Below, piece by piece: positions 11,973 to 24,236 of a DNA stretch of 64,000 bases (within the stretch, counting starts at the first letter, position 1; every line of letters begins with the position of its first letter). The notes under the pieces are model-generated. The model was not told the DNA's origin. It searched no databases and was given only the letters and a program-made list of their open reading frames with translations. This DNA comes from Watersipora subatra (lineage: Eukaryota > Bryozoa > Gymnolaemata > Cheilostomatida > Watersiporidae), in NCBI RefSeq assembly GCF_963576615.1, contig NC_088711.1, positions 4,774,001-4,838,000 of the forward strand, given 5' to 3'. The position numbers and the translations under genes were made by a program.

Positions 11973-14350
11973 ATGGTTAAGTCCAAGAGAGTTTCAACCA
12001 GACAAAGAGTAGAACAAAAGCTAGAGAGGGGCGCTTTGCCAAAGAAAAGTGATGATCTAAACTCCATAATATCAGCCGCAAAGTCGGTGAGATAATATTT
12101 AGTAACAAACTGTGTGATGTCATGGATATTAGGATGCAATGTACACCGAAATGTATGACTATTCGGTTGTACATTGATACTATTCAGGACAACCCGGTGT
12201 ACAGTTGAGCTGCTAAGACTGAACGACTGTTGAACTTGAAAACTTTTTAAACTCTTCTGAGTATTTGCTATTATGTTGTAATGTTTAGTTTATATGAATC
12301 AAGATTTCAAACACTTAATTTTAGCTTAAAAATGTGTGTCTTTAATGTTATTGAATTGAGTCATGACCGTTTTGGTTTACATTTAAGAATATTGCTATAC
12401 TCTCGATGGTCTCGCACTACACTAAAAGACTTCAAATGCGATTTACTGAAAAGTATGCAAAAATATTGATGAAGCCATACTTTTGCAAAGCTCACTATTA
12501 GTTCTATTGAATTTGTATGACCATTTCCACTGATGTTGGACATTGCAAACTAAAACTTATCATTTCATTTTTGGGCTCACTGAATATTATTTTGGAGTAT
12601 AGAATATGGTCTGGGGAAATGAGGCTACCATGCTATACATACATGTATACACTATTATCTATCTTCTACCTACATGTATATATATATTTCTCAAAGTATG
12701 TCCGTATGTCTGTCTGCATTCTGGCTATAGCTATTATTAGAATAACTGTAGCTGTACAACAATGCTGACGCAACGTCATGGAGTACCATCATTAGAAGCC
12801 TAGCAGCTTACTGGAATTTTCCATTGGCATTGTTCTGGACTAATAACTTAAAAGTTACAGTTGTTTGAAAGTTTGAAAACCTTTACAGTTGTTTTTATTT
12901 TTTTCTCAATTTATTTCATCTACACAAAACACTTCTCTCATGATATGTAATTTGAAAGTTAGAATGGGAAATGTTGTTATATGTTAAATTATACAAATCA
13001 ATTTGCTGTCCAAAGACTTTTTTATTACCTGGGCAACGCCGGGTAGCACAGCTAGTACTTGATAAATATGAAGCTAAAGTCAGATTGAGATATCAAAATA
13101 CATTCATGCTAATGTTGCTGCTCATTCCAAGGAGTATCTATGTTTGTTTTTATGAGGTATTTGTTTGTATACATTCATGTTCATTATTGTCTACATATGT
13201 TCTAATTTAGCTTAAAGTCGCATTTTTGCTTTAGTAAATATATAGTGTTCAAGTCAAATGTTCACACCTGTTTCTAGGAAATATTTAACATGACTGAACA
13301 GGAGTGTGGCAATACTGTGGTTCTTTTAGACCCCTTGGGATGTGCGAAGCGATGTTTTTAAAAATGTGGAAGTGGGCAGCGCTATCGTTAAAGAGCGGTT
13401 GCAAGACTTTGATGACTCTGATGCCAAGACAATTATTACTAGCAAGTCTTTTCGAGGTCTGAATATAAGAAAAAAAGACAAGAGAAAGATCAAACAGCAT
13501 CTGTTTAAGAGAAGTATGTTTAAAAATCGTTAGATGTAAAACTTTTATAACATTCTTTTCATTTGGGCTACATTCTTCCTTCTTCTTGTAGAAATAAACA
13601 TAATACAAGAGGCAAAAGAAGCTCTCAAAGCTAAAAAGAAACGAGAGAAAACAATTGTAACCGGAGATATGCAGCCAATGGCAAATAGTCTTCCCACCAT
13701 CTTACCAAGTGTTGAGCAGTACATAGCTAACAACAGAACTAACCAGTTAGCTTCTAGGTACATGCTATAAAAGTGTCTATTTTTAACTAGTGCAGATATC
13801 CAGGATTATTCATTGAAAGCATATATTAAGCCATTCCTAAATATAATATAGCTCTAGACAGTGGTTTTCAAGACAGCCCAAGACAGTGGTTTATGGGAGA
13901 AAGCGAGTGTCTTTGCCCTTGTCACATTGTCCTTGACCTTGGAAAATTTGCACTTCATAATCCATGTAAATGATGTAAGACAGCACTTATGCCAACTCAT
14001 TGCAATCGTTGAACATCAACAATGACTGTTATCTTATAGTTGGGGTAATTTATCTTTTGTTGTAGGGAATCTGACTCGAAAAAACAGAGTAGCAGAAACC
14101 GGAAAAAGCAACAGTATGTACCTCTTACATCTAATGGTCTAAAGCAATACATGCATAAATCACTCAATTTTTATGTAGTCCTCTTCATACTGCCGTTTCA
14201 AAATTTCCTTTGTTTTGCAGACTCGCAGATATTGGAATTTTCCAAAAAATACAACAACACAGTGAATACAAGAGTAACCCATCATCTACAATTCAAGAAC
14301 ATTTGGAGAATCGATTGATTCTGGAAAACCAAACTATGGACACAGCATGA
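11973..14350 (+). CDS. SLX9: SLX9 / FAM207A ribosome biogenesis protein, five exons, 213 aa
   Basis: Exons are 11973-12086, 13330-13513, 13592-13757, 14066-14113 and 14221-14350 (TGA). Donors read GTGAGA, GTATGT, GTACAT and GTATGT; every acceptor is AG, and the phases 0, 1, 2 and 2 join cleanly. Exon 1 begins MVKSKRVSTRQRVEQKLERG. Exon 2 holds TPWDVRSDVFKNVEVG and the basic KKDKRKIKQHLFKR. Exon 3 gives AKKKREKTIVTGDMQPMAN and LPTILPSVEQY. The last exon gives FQKIQQHSEYKSNPSSTIQE. This order matches the human protein: a short basic start, W...IF segment, KKEK block, VVGDLHPL-like motif, and a closing F..L..SP....P...I. The family acts in the nucleolus in 40S subunit maturation and export (known from yeast). 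Human SLX9 is about 230 aa. A Helitron remnant lies in intron 1. Exon 1 is the least certain exon. Confidence 0.85.
12658..13055 (+). mobile_element. Short nonautonomous Helitron in SLX9 intron 1
   Basis: The 3' end shows a GC-rich hairpin (CCTGGGCAACGCCGGG) followed 9 bp later by CTAG before a T, the hallmark of Helitron 3' termini. The 5' side begins with TC after an A near 12658 and carries the 'tatgtctgtctgcattctgg' text typical of many Helitron 5' regions. The exact first base is uncertain by a few positions. No Rep/helicase coding is present. Confidence 0.6.
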
Positions 14351-14484
14351 GTGCTAGCAGCCAATTCCCGTTAAGCTTGTAAAGTTGTATGCTTTATTGG
14401 AGACAAACAATTTTTTGCCGGTTTAATTCTGAAAAGTTGCCAGTGAATGTGTCTGCAAATGGTTTTCATTTCACGAAGTACAAC

Positions 14485-14490
14485 AATAAA
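14485..14490 (+). terminator. SLX9 polyadenylation signal
   Basis: Canonical AATAAA 135 bp after the SLX9 stop codon, with a GT-containing stretch (agtgtgaag) just downstream. Confidence 0.6.
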
Positions 14491-14654
14491 AGTGTGAAGT
14501 ATTTGCCGTATATACGAAAAACTATACATAACCAACCTGATTATGCAGTATCAAGCAAGTATACATGTCCATGCTGGTATATTTGATTAATGAAGATTCG
14601 CCATATGATTATCGCTACTGGTCAAATCTACCTCTGGTATTTTTATAGCTCATT

Positions 14655-14660
14655 TTTATT
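14655..14660 (-). terminator. Candidate SNRPB polyadenylation signal
   Basis: On the minus strand this is AATAAA, 417 bp past the SNRPB stop. No closer AATAAA was found. The two convergent transcripts would therefore end between about 14500 and 14650 without overlap. Confidence 0.4.
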
Positions 14661-15076
14661 GTGATAAAGAAATCACTGTAATCAAATGACAACAAGCAAA
14701 TGGTCTTGCATGTTATAGGTAATGTTTAGATTTCCTATAGTCTTTAAGGCAGCCTAAAACACTATCCTGTAAAGCACAACTGTTCGCATCCGTTTTCTGT
14801 GCATTCAACAACTATGTTTGACTTTTGATGTTTTTGATTAAAAATCAAAAACTATCAAAAATGTTTGGTAGTATCAAAACTATGCATTAAACATTTTATG
14901 TTTGATTTTTGGGCAACATGGTGGCAAGCTTTTGAAAGTATTGAAGCTGGCATCATTCTAAATGTCAAATATATTTCAATACACCATGACTATAAAACAA
15001 TATATACAATGCAAATTTGATGTGATAAAAAATGCCAGGAGCATTAAATGCCAACTATGTACAGGTCGACTTCAAT

Positions 15077-16480
15077 CTAGAATCTGCCAGGAGGTGGACC
15101 TCTCATGCCAGGGGGTGGTCCTCTCATAGCGCCTGGAGGTGGTGGTCCTCTCATACCAGGTGCTCCTGGTGGTCCTCCCATCATACCTCCTCTCATACCA
15201 GGTGGAGGACCTCTCATTCCTGGTGCACCACCAGGTGGTGGTGCTCCAACGGGTGGTCCACCAGGAGGTCCAGGCATTCTTGGCCTAGGTGCTGCAGCCG
15301 CAGCTACACCGCCTCGCGCCTAAAATGGCAAAAATGACAGTAATAATCTATGGTAATTACTCAATCATCCTCCGACTATGTGTTTATAACTGACATGTAG
15401 CAAAGCCTATCAACTAGTAGAGACAAATTCGAAAGCCTTGATCCTCTAACAACTTTTGAAAAAACTCAAAGCTGACGGTGTTGGATTAAACGTAAATGTA
15501 AGTTTTGTGTTGCTAATTGCATCTAACTAAGGCCCCTATCATCGTTCTACACTGTTTAACATACAAATCGGATACAATACATTTTACAACCATGTGCAGA
15601 GCCAAAGCTAGCTGACACTGCTACAAGTGCCTAGCAATGAAGGATTAAAAAATTTTGATCAAGCTTGCAAAATAGCGAGTCAAAGAGCAACAAAAATGAG
15701 AATAATAAAAATTATCGTTACCTGTGGAGCCATACTCTGTTGTGATGGTCCGCCAACTCCTCGCACAGGACCTGCTAGTCCAGGTGCTGCTCCTCCTGGT
15801 CCACCAGGACCCACTCCTCTTCCAGCAGCTCGACCAATCCCGCCACCTGGTGCACCAGGAATTGGCACCCTAGCCTGACCTTCCTCTACTGGGGGTGGCC
15901 CTTCTACTGTCATAGTAACTAGTTGCTCACCTGAGAAACAATTATTCACATTGGTATAGGCATGTGATGAGCCAACAATATAAGCTTATGATAGATCTGT
16001 TTGAGAAACAAGTTTCAACCATATTTAACAATCATCTTGGCGTTTGGCATAGTAGTAAACCGCATATAGTTAGTTAAGACGAAAAACTAACGAACCTCTG
16101 ATCAGTACCAAACCAAGAACTCTCTTTTCCTCTCGTTCTCCAGATTTTTTAGGTTTAATCCTTCTAAATTCATCACAGTCGCCCAAAATGAGATTCATGT
16201 GTTTGTCAAAAGCCTTGAAGGTGCCTATAAATGTTCTACCATCTTGCAGCGTACAACGCATGCGATAGTTGATATAGTTCAGCATCTTTCCACCTTTAGA
16301 AATCTACAATTACATTGTTACTGAAACACTACATTGCTGGACCTAGCAAGCAGTGTGGTAACCATTGCTGTGGCACAATTAATGTGAACAAGTTGAAATA
16401 CGTTCAGCCAGTTTTATCATGCTAATTCTATGCTTATAGCGTAATGAGCCTTTAAAATTTAGAATATATATACTCACCAT
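15077..16480 (-). CDS. SNRPB: SNRPB: snRNP-associated protein SmB/B', four exons, 220 aa
   Basis: Exons on the minus strand are 16480-16478 (ATG only), 16303-16096, 15930-15722 and 15319-15077 (TAG). The donors read GTGAGT, GTTCGT and GTAACG; acceptors end gtag, tcag and ttag. The product starts [18 protein letters not shown]. The Sm1 motif spans about residues 14-45 ([20 protein letters not shown]) and Sm2 about 60-75 ([15 protein letters not shown]), with the SmB hallmark [10 protein letters not shown] after it. A Gly/Pro linker with [15 protein letters not shown] follows, then a tail of PPPGMRGPP repeats. SmB is one of seven Sm proteins that ring U1, U2, U4 and U5 snRNAs; the RG-containing tail is an arginine-methylation and SMN-binding type of sequence. 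Human SmB is about 231-240 aa. The start codon lies alone on exon 1, separated by a 174-bp intron from the Sm fold. Confidence 0.95.
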
Positions 16481-16640
16481 TTTGAGAAATGTTACAGTTA
16501 TTAGCTGTAGCAAAAACAATTATCTCCGAAGAGATTTACGACTTCGTAAAGCGAAAGGACGAGGTAGCCAATAAGCAAATAATCGGCGTCTCGTGTCCTA
16601 TGAAAGAAAAAGATGGCGGGCTACGATCAAACCTTGTATG
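16481..16640 (-). promoter_or_regulatory. SNRPB 5' UTR and proximal promoter
   Basis: This stretch is richer in CpG (cttcgtaaagcg, ggacgagg, cggcgtctcgtg) than the surrounding AT-rich DNA and contains CCAAT on + (16568-16572), read as ATTGG on the gene strand about 90 bp upstream of the start codon. A pyrimidine-rich TCGTCCTTTCG on the gene strand could mark initiation. No TATA box is evident. Confidence 0.4.
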
Positions 16641-19600
16641 AATCGTTTTGCATAGACATTTCAGTTAGTAATGTTCCAGTAACATATTATTTTATGTATG
16701 CATCGACAAAAAAGCATTGACGATTACCAATTCTCGGACTACGGCAGTACTCGCAGACATAAACATAAGGAAATTAAAAACCGCTTCGTATGAGTTATCT
16801 CCTCTCGGTGCCATTGGATTTCACACAAAAGGTCCAATTTTGCCAGGTCTGTGCTCTAGCCGAGCTATTTAATGTTCACAACCAATGCTGTCCAACTAAT
16901 GTCACCATAAACCCCCCCTATAAACTGACTGAATATTTAATTTCAAAACAAATATAAAATGTTTGAGATTGAAAAGCCAATCATGAGCAGGCGTGGCAGG
17001 CTGTTAGGTCAATATTTATATTACAGCAATGATATAAACCCCCATGGGGGGGGTTTATATTATTGATTACAGAAGTGTTTTTGCACAATACAACAATTTA
17101 GTAAGCATCAATTAGTGGATAAGCCAAAGAAGGTCTACCAAAACTCAAAAAAAGTATTAGTAAACAAAATATAAAGTATTAGAAAACAAAATATCCTGCA
17201 GAACTATAGGATATGTTCTGTACTAAAAGTTTTTGGCGTAGCCATTAAGCAAACTATTGTAAACGTTGGTAATAACTTTGAAAAAAGTAGCCTAATTCAC
17301 TGAACTTTTCAGTGAAGTCACAAAACACAGGGTAGCAACAATTTTATTAATTCTTAACTTTAGTTACCAATTTTATCATAGAGAATCAAAACGGAAAAGA
17401 GTTGGTTGCGAGCTCCTATTTATTGATTGGCAAAGAAAGTTGAATTGCTAATTTCTCTCCAGCTCTTCATATATTTGGCCATTGTTGACACTTAGCTTAG
17501 TTAGAAAATAAAGAAAACTAACTGCCATTGGCGTTAGTCAAAAATAGATACATGTCAACCACGCATTATTCCCGATTATTATTATGTCAACCCAAAGCAT
17601 TATTCTATAGTTCTATTCACAATTTCAGTCTATCTGCAAAGCATACAGTAAATGACACAGTAATTTCTCACCAAGTTTCAAGATGTGACTAACAGTAGCC
17701 ATCCAGAAACATTTAATTGTTTTTGTTTTGGATATTGTTTTATGTTATGATGTAATTGATAGAACTGGATTATCCAACCTTTACTTTACATTACTTTACA
17801 ACAAATTTGGGCCTCAGTCTATTATTGAACGCAGATGGACAGCTTTAAGTAGTTATTGCTAACAGCTCATAGATAAGGTCTGGTCTTGTTGATTGACTGT
17901 TTTAATCAATTTATCTTGTCGATTATTGAATAATTGTTGAATAATGTAACTAAAATCTTACAGTTGACCTTTCCAGATGCTGCAATTTAGAACTACAGTT
18001 CTAAAAAATAAAATTTCTAAGGTAAAGAATGTCATGGGGTTTTCCAAAACCTTATGTTTATCTTAAGAACACGAAGCAGATATGATAGTTATACCTTTAG
18101 ACTAAATTATAAGAATAAAATAGTAAATAGCTGAGACTTAAAAATATAGTCACCCTCGTGTTCTCTCAGTAATCGACACTCTATCTGATGGCTGATAAGT
18201 CTGTCCGTCTGTCCTTCATGATGAATCTGTGTTAAAAGAGGAATATGAGTAAATATTCCTCTTTTTATACTGAGTAAACGTTAGCCTTGGTGTTCAATTG
18301 TGACTCTTGTAGTTTTTGAGGGTTCCTGGCTAGTTCTTATTGTTTTCTGTCATATGTTATATATCATATGTAATCTCTAATTATAATCTCTGGTCTGGTG
18401 TAGATTGGTACCAGATGGGGATCTAAATATAAACCGCATGGCACAAGTTGCTATCGTCCGGGCGCTGTCGTTGATAGAGGATCCTGTTAGACGTAGATCT
18501 TACATTGTACAAAGATAATCCTTGGTTTTAATCTTAACTCTAATCACAAGCATTTGTTGATTATTTCAGGCTTTCTTATGCAAAGTTCTCAATGTTCTAG
18601 TTGTAAAATGGGTAGGTTGGAATCTGAAAGTTGATTTGTAATGGTGGTTATCCCGTCTCTAGAACCTTTGAGAGGCCGAGTCTGGGCGAACCTGGTATAA
18701 ACGTTGTAATGATGATGCAACTTGTTATTTCCTTGCCGCTATCTGTACATGGCTGATATCAGATATAACATTCATAGCCTTTCTTCCTTAGCTACCAGCC
18801 TAAGAGTATCTCTAAGGCTATCTCAACCTTAGGCTCTTCAACTTCATTTTTCAATCTTCTCCATTTGATTTCTTCTTGTCATCATTTTTTTTGCAATTTG
18901 GAAATTTTCATCCTAACCTGCCTTGAAATAAAAATCCATGTTCAGAATTGAGTTTTAAATTTGCGAAACCTTTCACGTTGGAGTTGTGATCTCTTGCGGC
19001 TTTAAACGAAAAGTTGTCATTGTTTAAACAAAATACAGAGCGAAAGGTTTTCATTCCATCTTGAAGATACATTAACCTGTTGATGAAACGTGACTTCAGT
19101 GCCATCAGTTGTTGTTAGTGACAACAGTTATCAGGTGTCTTACACATACTTCTACTTGGGTGGTCTAAGAAACCACATCTTTTTTATGCAAAACCTTAGA
19201 CCCTCATTCAGATATTCGGCGTCGATGCTGGTGTTTATTGCACACCATAAATGTGCACTTCAAGTTTGATTAAAAGACACGCACTCTTTCAAGTCAGGTT
19301 TTTCATAAGCAGTGAATTGTAGAACTTATTAAAGTTCGATCAATTGAAAAGTTGAATGTTGAAAAAGAGAATGTTGATCACTACTAGATAAATGTACCAT
19401 ATCGTGCTAGCATGCACTTATTGCTGAGTAATAAGAAATGTAAAATGAGCTGCAGTATCAATAATAGCCTTTACCAAGGCAAAACATTTCCTGCTAGCAT
19501 GAAGTTAGCTTACAATGAAGATATGTTATTTTGAAACTAATATTAACAAAGCAATATTTTGTTTGCAGGTCATTTATTAAAATTCATGACATTGTCACAA

Positions 19601-19730
19601 TACCGCAGACGTTGCATTGAAGAGTTTCTGTAAGTTTGTTGGCATTGTAAGGAATATAACTTTTAGTTTTGCGTTAGCTAATAGAAAATTCCTGGTAGCA
19701 TAACTGAATTACCCAAGTAAGATAACCCAT
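16641..19730. other. Gene-free stretch
   Basis: No gene is recognisable. It contains the palindrome at 17025-17068 and is otherwise unique-looking AT-rich DNA. Confidence 0.45.
17025..17068. repeat. G-rich palindrome, ATGATATA family copy 1
   Basis: AGCAATGATATAAACCCCC faces GGGGGTTTATATTATTGATT across a short ATG centre: a near-perfect hairpin. The same outer arm AGCAATGATATA occurs at 21317, 22081 and 33167. Confidence 0.8.
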
Positions 19731-20365
19731 GGCAAGCAGTCCTTGCCTGAACCTTTTGTTGCAATCCAATAGATGCCTCCCAGAGGTCAAGCAAACTTTC
19801 ATATTGCATCGAGGCTTGGGGCAATGCACCTCCCACCCATCTTACGAATTTAATAACACTTCAAAAGCGCATGATAAGGTCCATTCACAAAAAATCCCGC
19901 CTCACCCACACCAAACCTCTTTTCAAATCATCACCCATACTACCTATCAGTTCACTATATTCATAGCGCATTATACTTTTAACTCATCAAAAATTTTATT
20001 GTAATTACATCCTTTGCACAATATATCAAACCCAATTCTTAAATTCCTGTCTAAATCTTCCACAACCTTCTTCCCGTGCAGGCCATCACAGGGTGGATTC
20101 CCAACAGGCCCTTTTTTGGAACCAACTCCCTAAGGCTATTAAAAGCATAGAGTTAGCATAGAGGTGGTCAGTTTCAAGAGAGAACTTAGGTTGCATCTTT
20201 TGACAGGCGAATGAAACCTAATTACCCATAAAAATTGACATAGATTACATGATGACGACAAGCCCAATGCCACGACTAGCTATGCTATTGCGTATTATGG
20301 GCTTCATCACTCTTCCAGCTTTTTTCTTTTGTTTAACTACTTTTGTTGATGAAAATAAATCACAC
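19731..20365 (+). pseudogene. 3' remnant of a non-LTR retrotransposon (LINE) reverse transcriptase ORF
   Basis: After one frameshift near 19790 the + strand reads YCIEAWGNAPPTHLTN, then LQKRMIRSIHKKSRLTHTKP and LFKSSP. Further on it reads NQLPKAIKSIELA and FKRELRLHLLTGE before TGA (20212-20214). The pattern Y.IE.WG, LQKR..R.I, HT.PLF, WN.LP..IK and FK..L is the C-terminal signature of Jockey/CR1-type LINE ORF2. Internal stops show that it is dead. A short 3' tail continues to an AATAAATCACACA-like end near 20365. Endonuclease and core RT are missing (5' truncation). Confidence 0.75.
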
Positions 20366-21316
20366 ACTCAAAAAGAAAATCCTTATTCTTTGACCTGACA
20401 CTCACGTTCTACGTCTGAGTGTTTCTAGGGATTCAGTGTTATTACAATTCAACTCTCTCATTCAGAGAGCTGTTTTGTTGAACAGATGTACTTGCAAACC
20501 ATTTCTTTTATCTCTCACTCTCTCACTTCTACACCATTATTACTACAGTATTATTAAACACTCACCTTGTCCCCTCTCTCCTTACCAATCATTGCCTTTT
20601 TACTCTATAACCCTTTTCTTTTTCTGTTGGAGTCACCGCTGCTAAAAGGTTTTTTGCAGTGCAAGTGGCCAGCGGTCATGTTATGGTGTGTGATTGTCAT
20701 GAAGAAATTTCTGCACTTTTGTTGTTTGAATTATGATGTATCCGTTGATAGTTGCTTTGAATTCCCCATTAAAATTGCTAAAAATACAGACCAATCTTCA
20801 TGTAAATTAATTCCTTTTAGGCTGGCAAAGTTATGCAAGATCATGGTATAGCCATCCCAGTGTAATAGACTGTGACTTCAGAATTGGAACATGCCTTTCT
20901 TGCAACTTCTTTTCAAACAGATAAATCCCAGACAAGCAAAAGAGATGAGATGTTGTGCTAGGCAGCCTCTTTATTTGAATAAAATGAACCGAGTCGCTTT
21001 AAAGCAATACTGGTAACATTTTTAATCACTTGCTGATAAAACTGCCACACTGCTATGCAATAATAACCATAATTTACAAATCAAACTAAAAGATGATTTG
21101 GTATATGAAAATTTCATTTAAATATTTGAATGCAATGCAAACCACCATTTGCAGCATTTTACAGTTGATCCTTTTGAAAAGGAAATGAAAGAGAAGCGTT
21201 AATTAAGAAAATAAAATCTGAAAATACAGCAAAAAACAATGACATCAAAAAGCATTGCTATTCTAAAACTTAGTTCATGAAATGACTAAAAGCTCATTGT
21301 GATTACTTTGGCTTTT

Positions 21317-21379
21317 AGCAATGATATAAAACCTCCACTGTGGCGGGGGCGAGGGGGGGTGGGGGTTTACATCATTGCT
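21317..21379. repeat. G-rich palindrome, ATGATATA family copy 2
   Basis: AGCAATGATATAAAACCTCC at the left faces GGGGGTTTACATCATTGCT at the right, around a purine-rich centre with a run of seven G. Same arms as the copies at 17025, 22081 and 33158. Confidence 0.75.
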
Positions 21380-22080
21380 TTCAGTGACAAAGGCATGATT
21401 GCCACTGATCAGCTGTGCCCTTAGGGTTAAATGAATGGCTGCTATTATAGTTGCACAAAGGGAATGAAAAATATAAAACTGATGATAAACTTGGCTCATA
21501 ATATGGGCTACTGGCTTACTTTGTTATATTTTAACTGCCAAAAAATATTTCATGTTACAGATGGATGTATATTACTATATCCTCTTGCATGCTGCAAATT
21601 CTGAGAATCTTAGTTCTCACCTTTCTTTAGTAATTCTCTTTGCAATATAAAAACTTTTATACAAAATATTTGTTATAGTTATTATCGATTGCTGTACCAA
21701 TTTAAAAAGTAACCTAAATGCACGTCAGTTTATATTTTTATTGAGATATGTGATTACTTTATAAGTGTTGTACATACATAACTGTTTCAAATCTTCTTTG
21801 CAGAAAGCATTACTCTCTGTAATGAGCCATTAACAGTAAAAGAGCTAATAGAACAGCAAAGATCTTTTGTTGAATGTTTGTAGGTTTTTATTTTTGCCTC
21901 AAATTATGACAAACTAATGGCTACTGCGTGGCACTTGAATTTGATTGACTGCTAATAACTTTGACAGGGATTACATATTAAAGCCAAATTCTCTATGTAA
22001 TAAGAGAAAATTTACTGATTTTTTAAAAATAGCACAGGTATATGTAGTTTAATAAAAATTAATCAAGTGCAGCTGATCTC

Positions 22081-22124
22081 AGCAATGATATACAGCCCCT
22101 CAGGGGGGGCAGTATATCATTGAT
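22081..22124. repeat. G-rich palindrome, ATGATATA family copy 3
   Basis: AGCAATGATATACAGCCCC faces GGGGCAGTATATCATTGAT across a CTCAGG-type centre. It forms a stem of about 19 bp with few mismatches. Confidence 0.8.
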
Positions 22125-23107
22125 CTCAGCAAGCTCACACAAAGTAATATTTCAGTACTTTTCTTGAACAAACATATTCAGAATTTAGCTACACTCATGG
22201 AGTTGTCTATTCTTGATATTACTTGTACGATTTCTACGAAAAACGGCTTTACCAGGCATTTTACACGTATAGTACGGTATTAACGGATGGTACGAGTTTT
22301 GGTGTCTCATAGGTAGCGTAATTATTTTTCTAATAGCAGTCGCTGCAATCTATGAAGCTACAACCAATAAAGATTTTGGCTATGTCAGAAAACAGAAGGA
22401 CCTTTTTTATCGCATCAGCTTCAGATCGCTCTACAAGGCTAGGAAGCAAACGAAAAAGATCAATAACAGTTGCTATAAGACTGGATAACTCAAACGGCTG
22501 TAAATAGATTGGAAATTTTTGTGTTTCAAATAGTTTGTAAATGCGTATTTTAACGAAAAAACACTATAACTATTTTTTCGAAGAAGTATATTATATCAAT
22601 TACCTATATCTCGTTTTACAATCGTAAATTGTTCTATGTACGAATGTAACACTCCTTGTGATTAGTTGGTGTTTACCGCATGCAGGACTCGCTGTGAAAA
22701 CCAGAGACCATCTTATGACACATGTTCGGTAAAGGAAGGAGCAAACGCACGCGACTACAGCCCAACGCTTTGCTGATGTTAAGGTAAGATCAGATAACGC
22801 TACAAGGTGCCAGAGGTTCAATTCTAATTTTGTGAACTCACACACTATTATTGGTACTTCTACTAAGTAATTATTGAAGAACCATTCCGTCATCGTAGTT
22901 GTACAGCAGCAGCACGTTGTGTGTTGATTCGGCAGAATCTGATATTAAATTCCGCTATATTATATTAGCATTGGCGTGATATAAAAGCTATTTATTTTGG
23001 GGTATTACCACTACTTGCTCAATTGATTTGTTGGAATCGTTATCCAAAATGTGTTTCAGTCTGCAGTTGTTGAAGTAAGATTTGGTGAAATCGTAGTGAT
23101 AAATCAA

Positions 23108-23803
23108 ATGGCAGATTCGGATGAACTTATGAAACCTTGGAAATTTACATCTGGCAATTTACCAGCAGTGTGGAAAGAATCTAAGGGCCAGTTTGAGGTC
23201 TAAAAACAGTAAAAAATCTAGATGATCTTACAGTAGATGAGCAAATTGCTCACATGCTCGTAGCAATGAGCAGTGACTTCGTGCCTGTTCATAAGTAGTT
23301 CACATTTTGAGCAGAGCATGAGCAAAAGACTCTGTCTAATTGCATAGCAACGTTTGATAGATATTTTGAGCCAGTTAAAAATGTGATTGAAAGGTTTGAA
23401 GATTGGTATTTAATAAAATGGTTCAGGAGTTCAGCCAGTCTGTGCATCAATTCATAGCAAACCTTCAGGCGCAAAGCGAAAACTGTCAATATGGTGCCAT
23501 GAAAACGATTTGATCCAACACCGCATCGTAATGCAAATGACCGCAAATGAACTGCGTAAATACCCCATAGATGTGCCAAATTTGACCCTTATGCTTTGCA
23601 TTCAAAAAGCTAAACAGTATATGACGAACCAGCAGCAAGATGCAGCTAAGAACCCTATAGCGTCTTTCAGTAGCCAGCCTAGTAATTTAGACCTCTTTCA
23701 CGCAGACGGAAGTATCCTAAGGCAGGTGGTGAGTCTGCGCTTGCTAAGTCAGTTGTTCTCGAAAACCAATATCGCAAGTGTGGCAAATGGCTTCATTACG
23801 TGA
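23108..23803 (+). pseudogene. gypsy gag relic
   Basis: It opens with MADSDELMKPWKFTSGNLPA; a stop follows at about codon 32. Later, in other frames, it gives KRLCLIA and HENDLIQHRIVMQMTANELR, then LTLMLCIQKAKQYMTNQQQD. These match the capsid-like gag segment of gypsy elements in which a (D/N)LIRDRIV motif is followed by LTL..A...A. The zinc knuckle is not intact. Confidence 0.65.
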
Positions 23804-24009
23804 GCCGTTGCCTGTATCAAAGGCTAAATGCAACAAGATAGGATACTAGGTAAAGCTTTGTCAATCCCAAGCTATGGTGCAGGAGGTTCAAAAGGGAGTT
23901 AGTGGTGATGGATTAGATAGTCTGCACTTAGGGTCTGCATGACTAGGTGTGGCAATTGATATCATAGATGCAATAACTGAAACATCAAGTGCCTAGTTTG
24001 TAGAGCTTT

Positions 24010-24232
24010 AAGTTAACTCTTGTCTGGCTCAGTTCAAAATTGATTCAGGAGCTGCAGTTTTTGCTATTCCTAGTAGCCTTAGCAAGAAATTAAGGCTAAA
24101 AGTTCAATCTTTGTCCCAGAACCTGTTTCGTGTCGGGAATCATCAGTTAACCGTATTGGGAGCAACTGATGTGTGCCTCTCTTACAAAGGGGATCACCGT
24201 TATGAAACTGTTTATGTAATCAAAAAACTGAA
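24010..24232 (+). pseudogene. gypsy aspartic protease relic
   Basis: AQFKIDSGAAVFAIPSSL shows the DSGA active-site motif of retroviral-type aspartic proteases, followed by VLGATDVCLSYKG and a hydrophobic ETVYVIKKL strand. It is about 75 residues long, close to the usual core. The reading is broken upstream. Confidence 0.7.
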
Positions 24233-24236
24233 ATGA

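Larger units (their letters stand above)
20366..23107. other. Gene-free stretch before the gypsy element
   Basis: No gene seen; two palindromes of the ATGATATA family lie here. The last ~450 bp (22650-23100) may include the 5' LTR of the following element, but I could not find a matching 3' copy or a clear primer-binding site. Confidence 0.4.

Noticed and set aside
15032-15337. Plus-strand open frames rich in Trp/Ser or Pro/Gly
   Set aside because: They are antisense to the [15 protein letters not shown] last exon of SNRPB.
15627-15878. Plus-strand Pro-rich open frame
   Set aside because: Antisense to SNRPB exon 3.
22650-23100. 5' LTR of the gypsy element
   Set aside because: Plausible position, but no matching copy downstream of 26370 and no clear primer-binding site.
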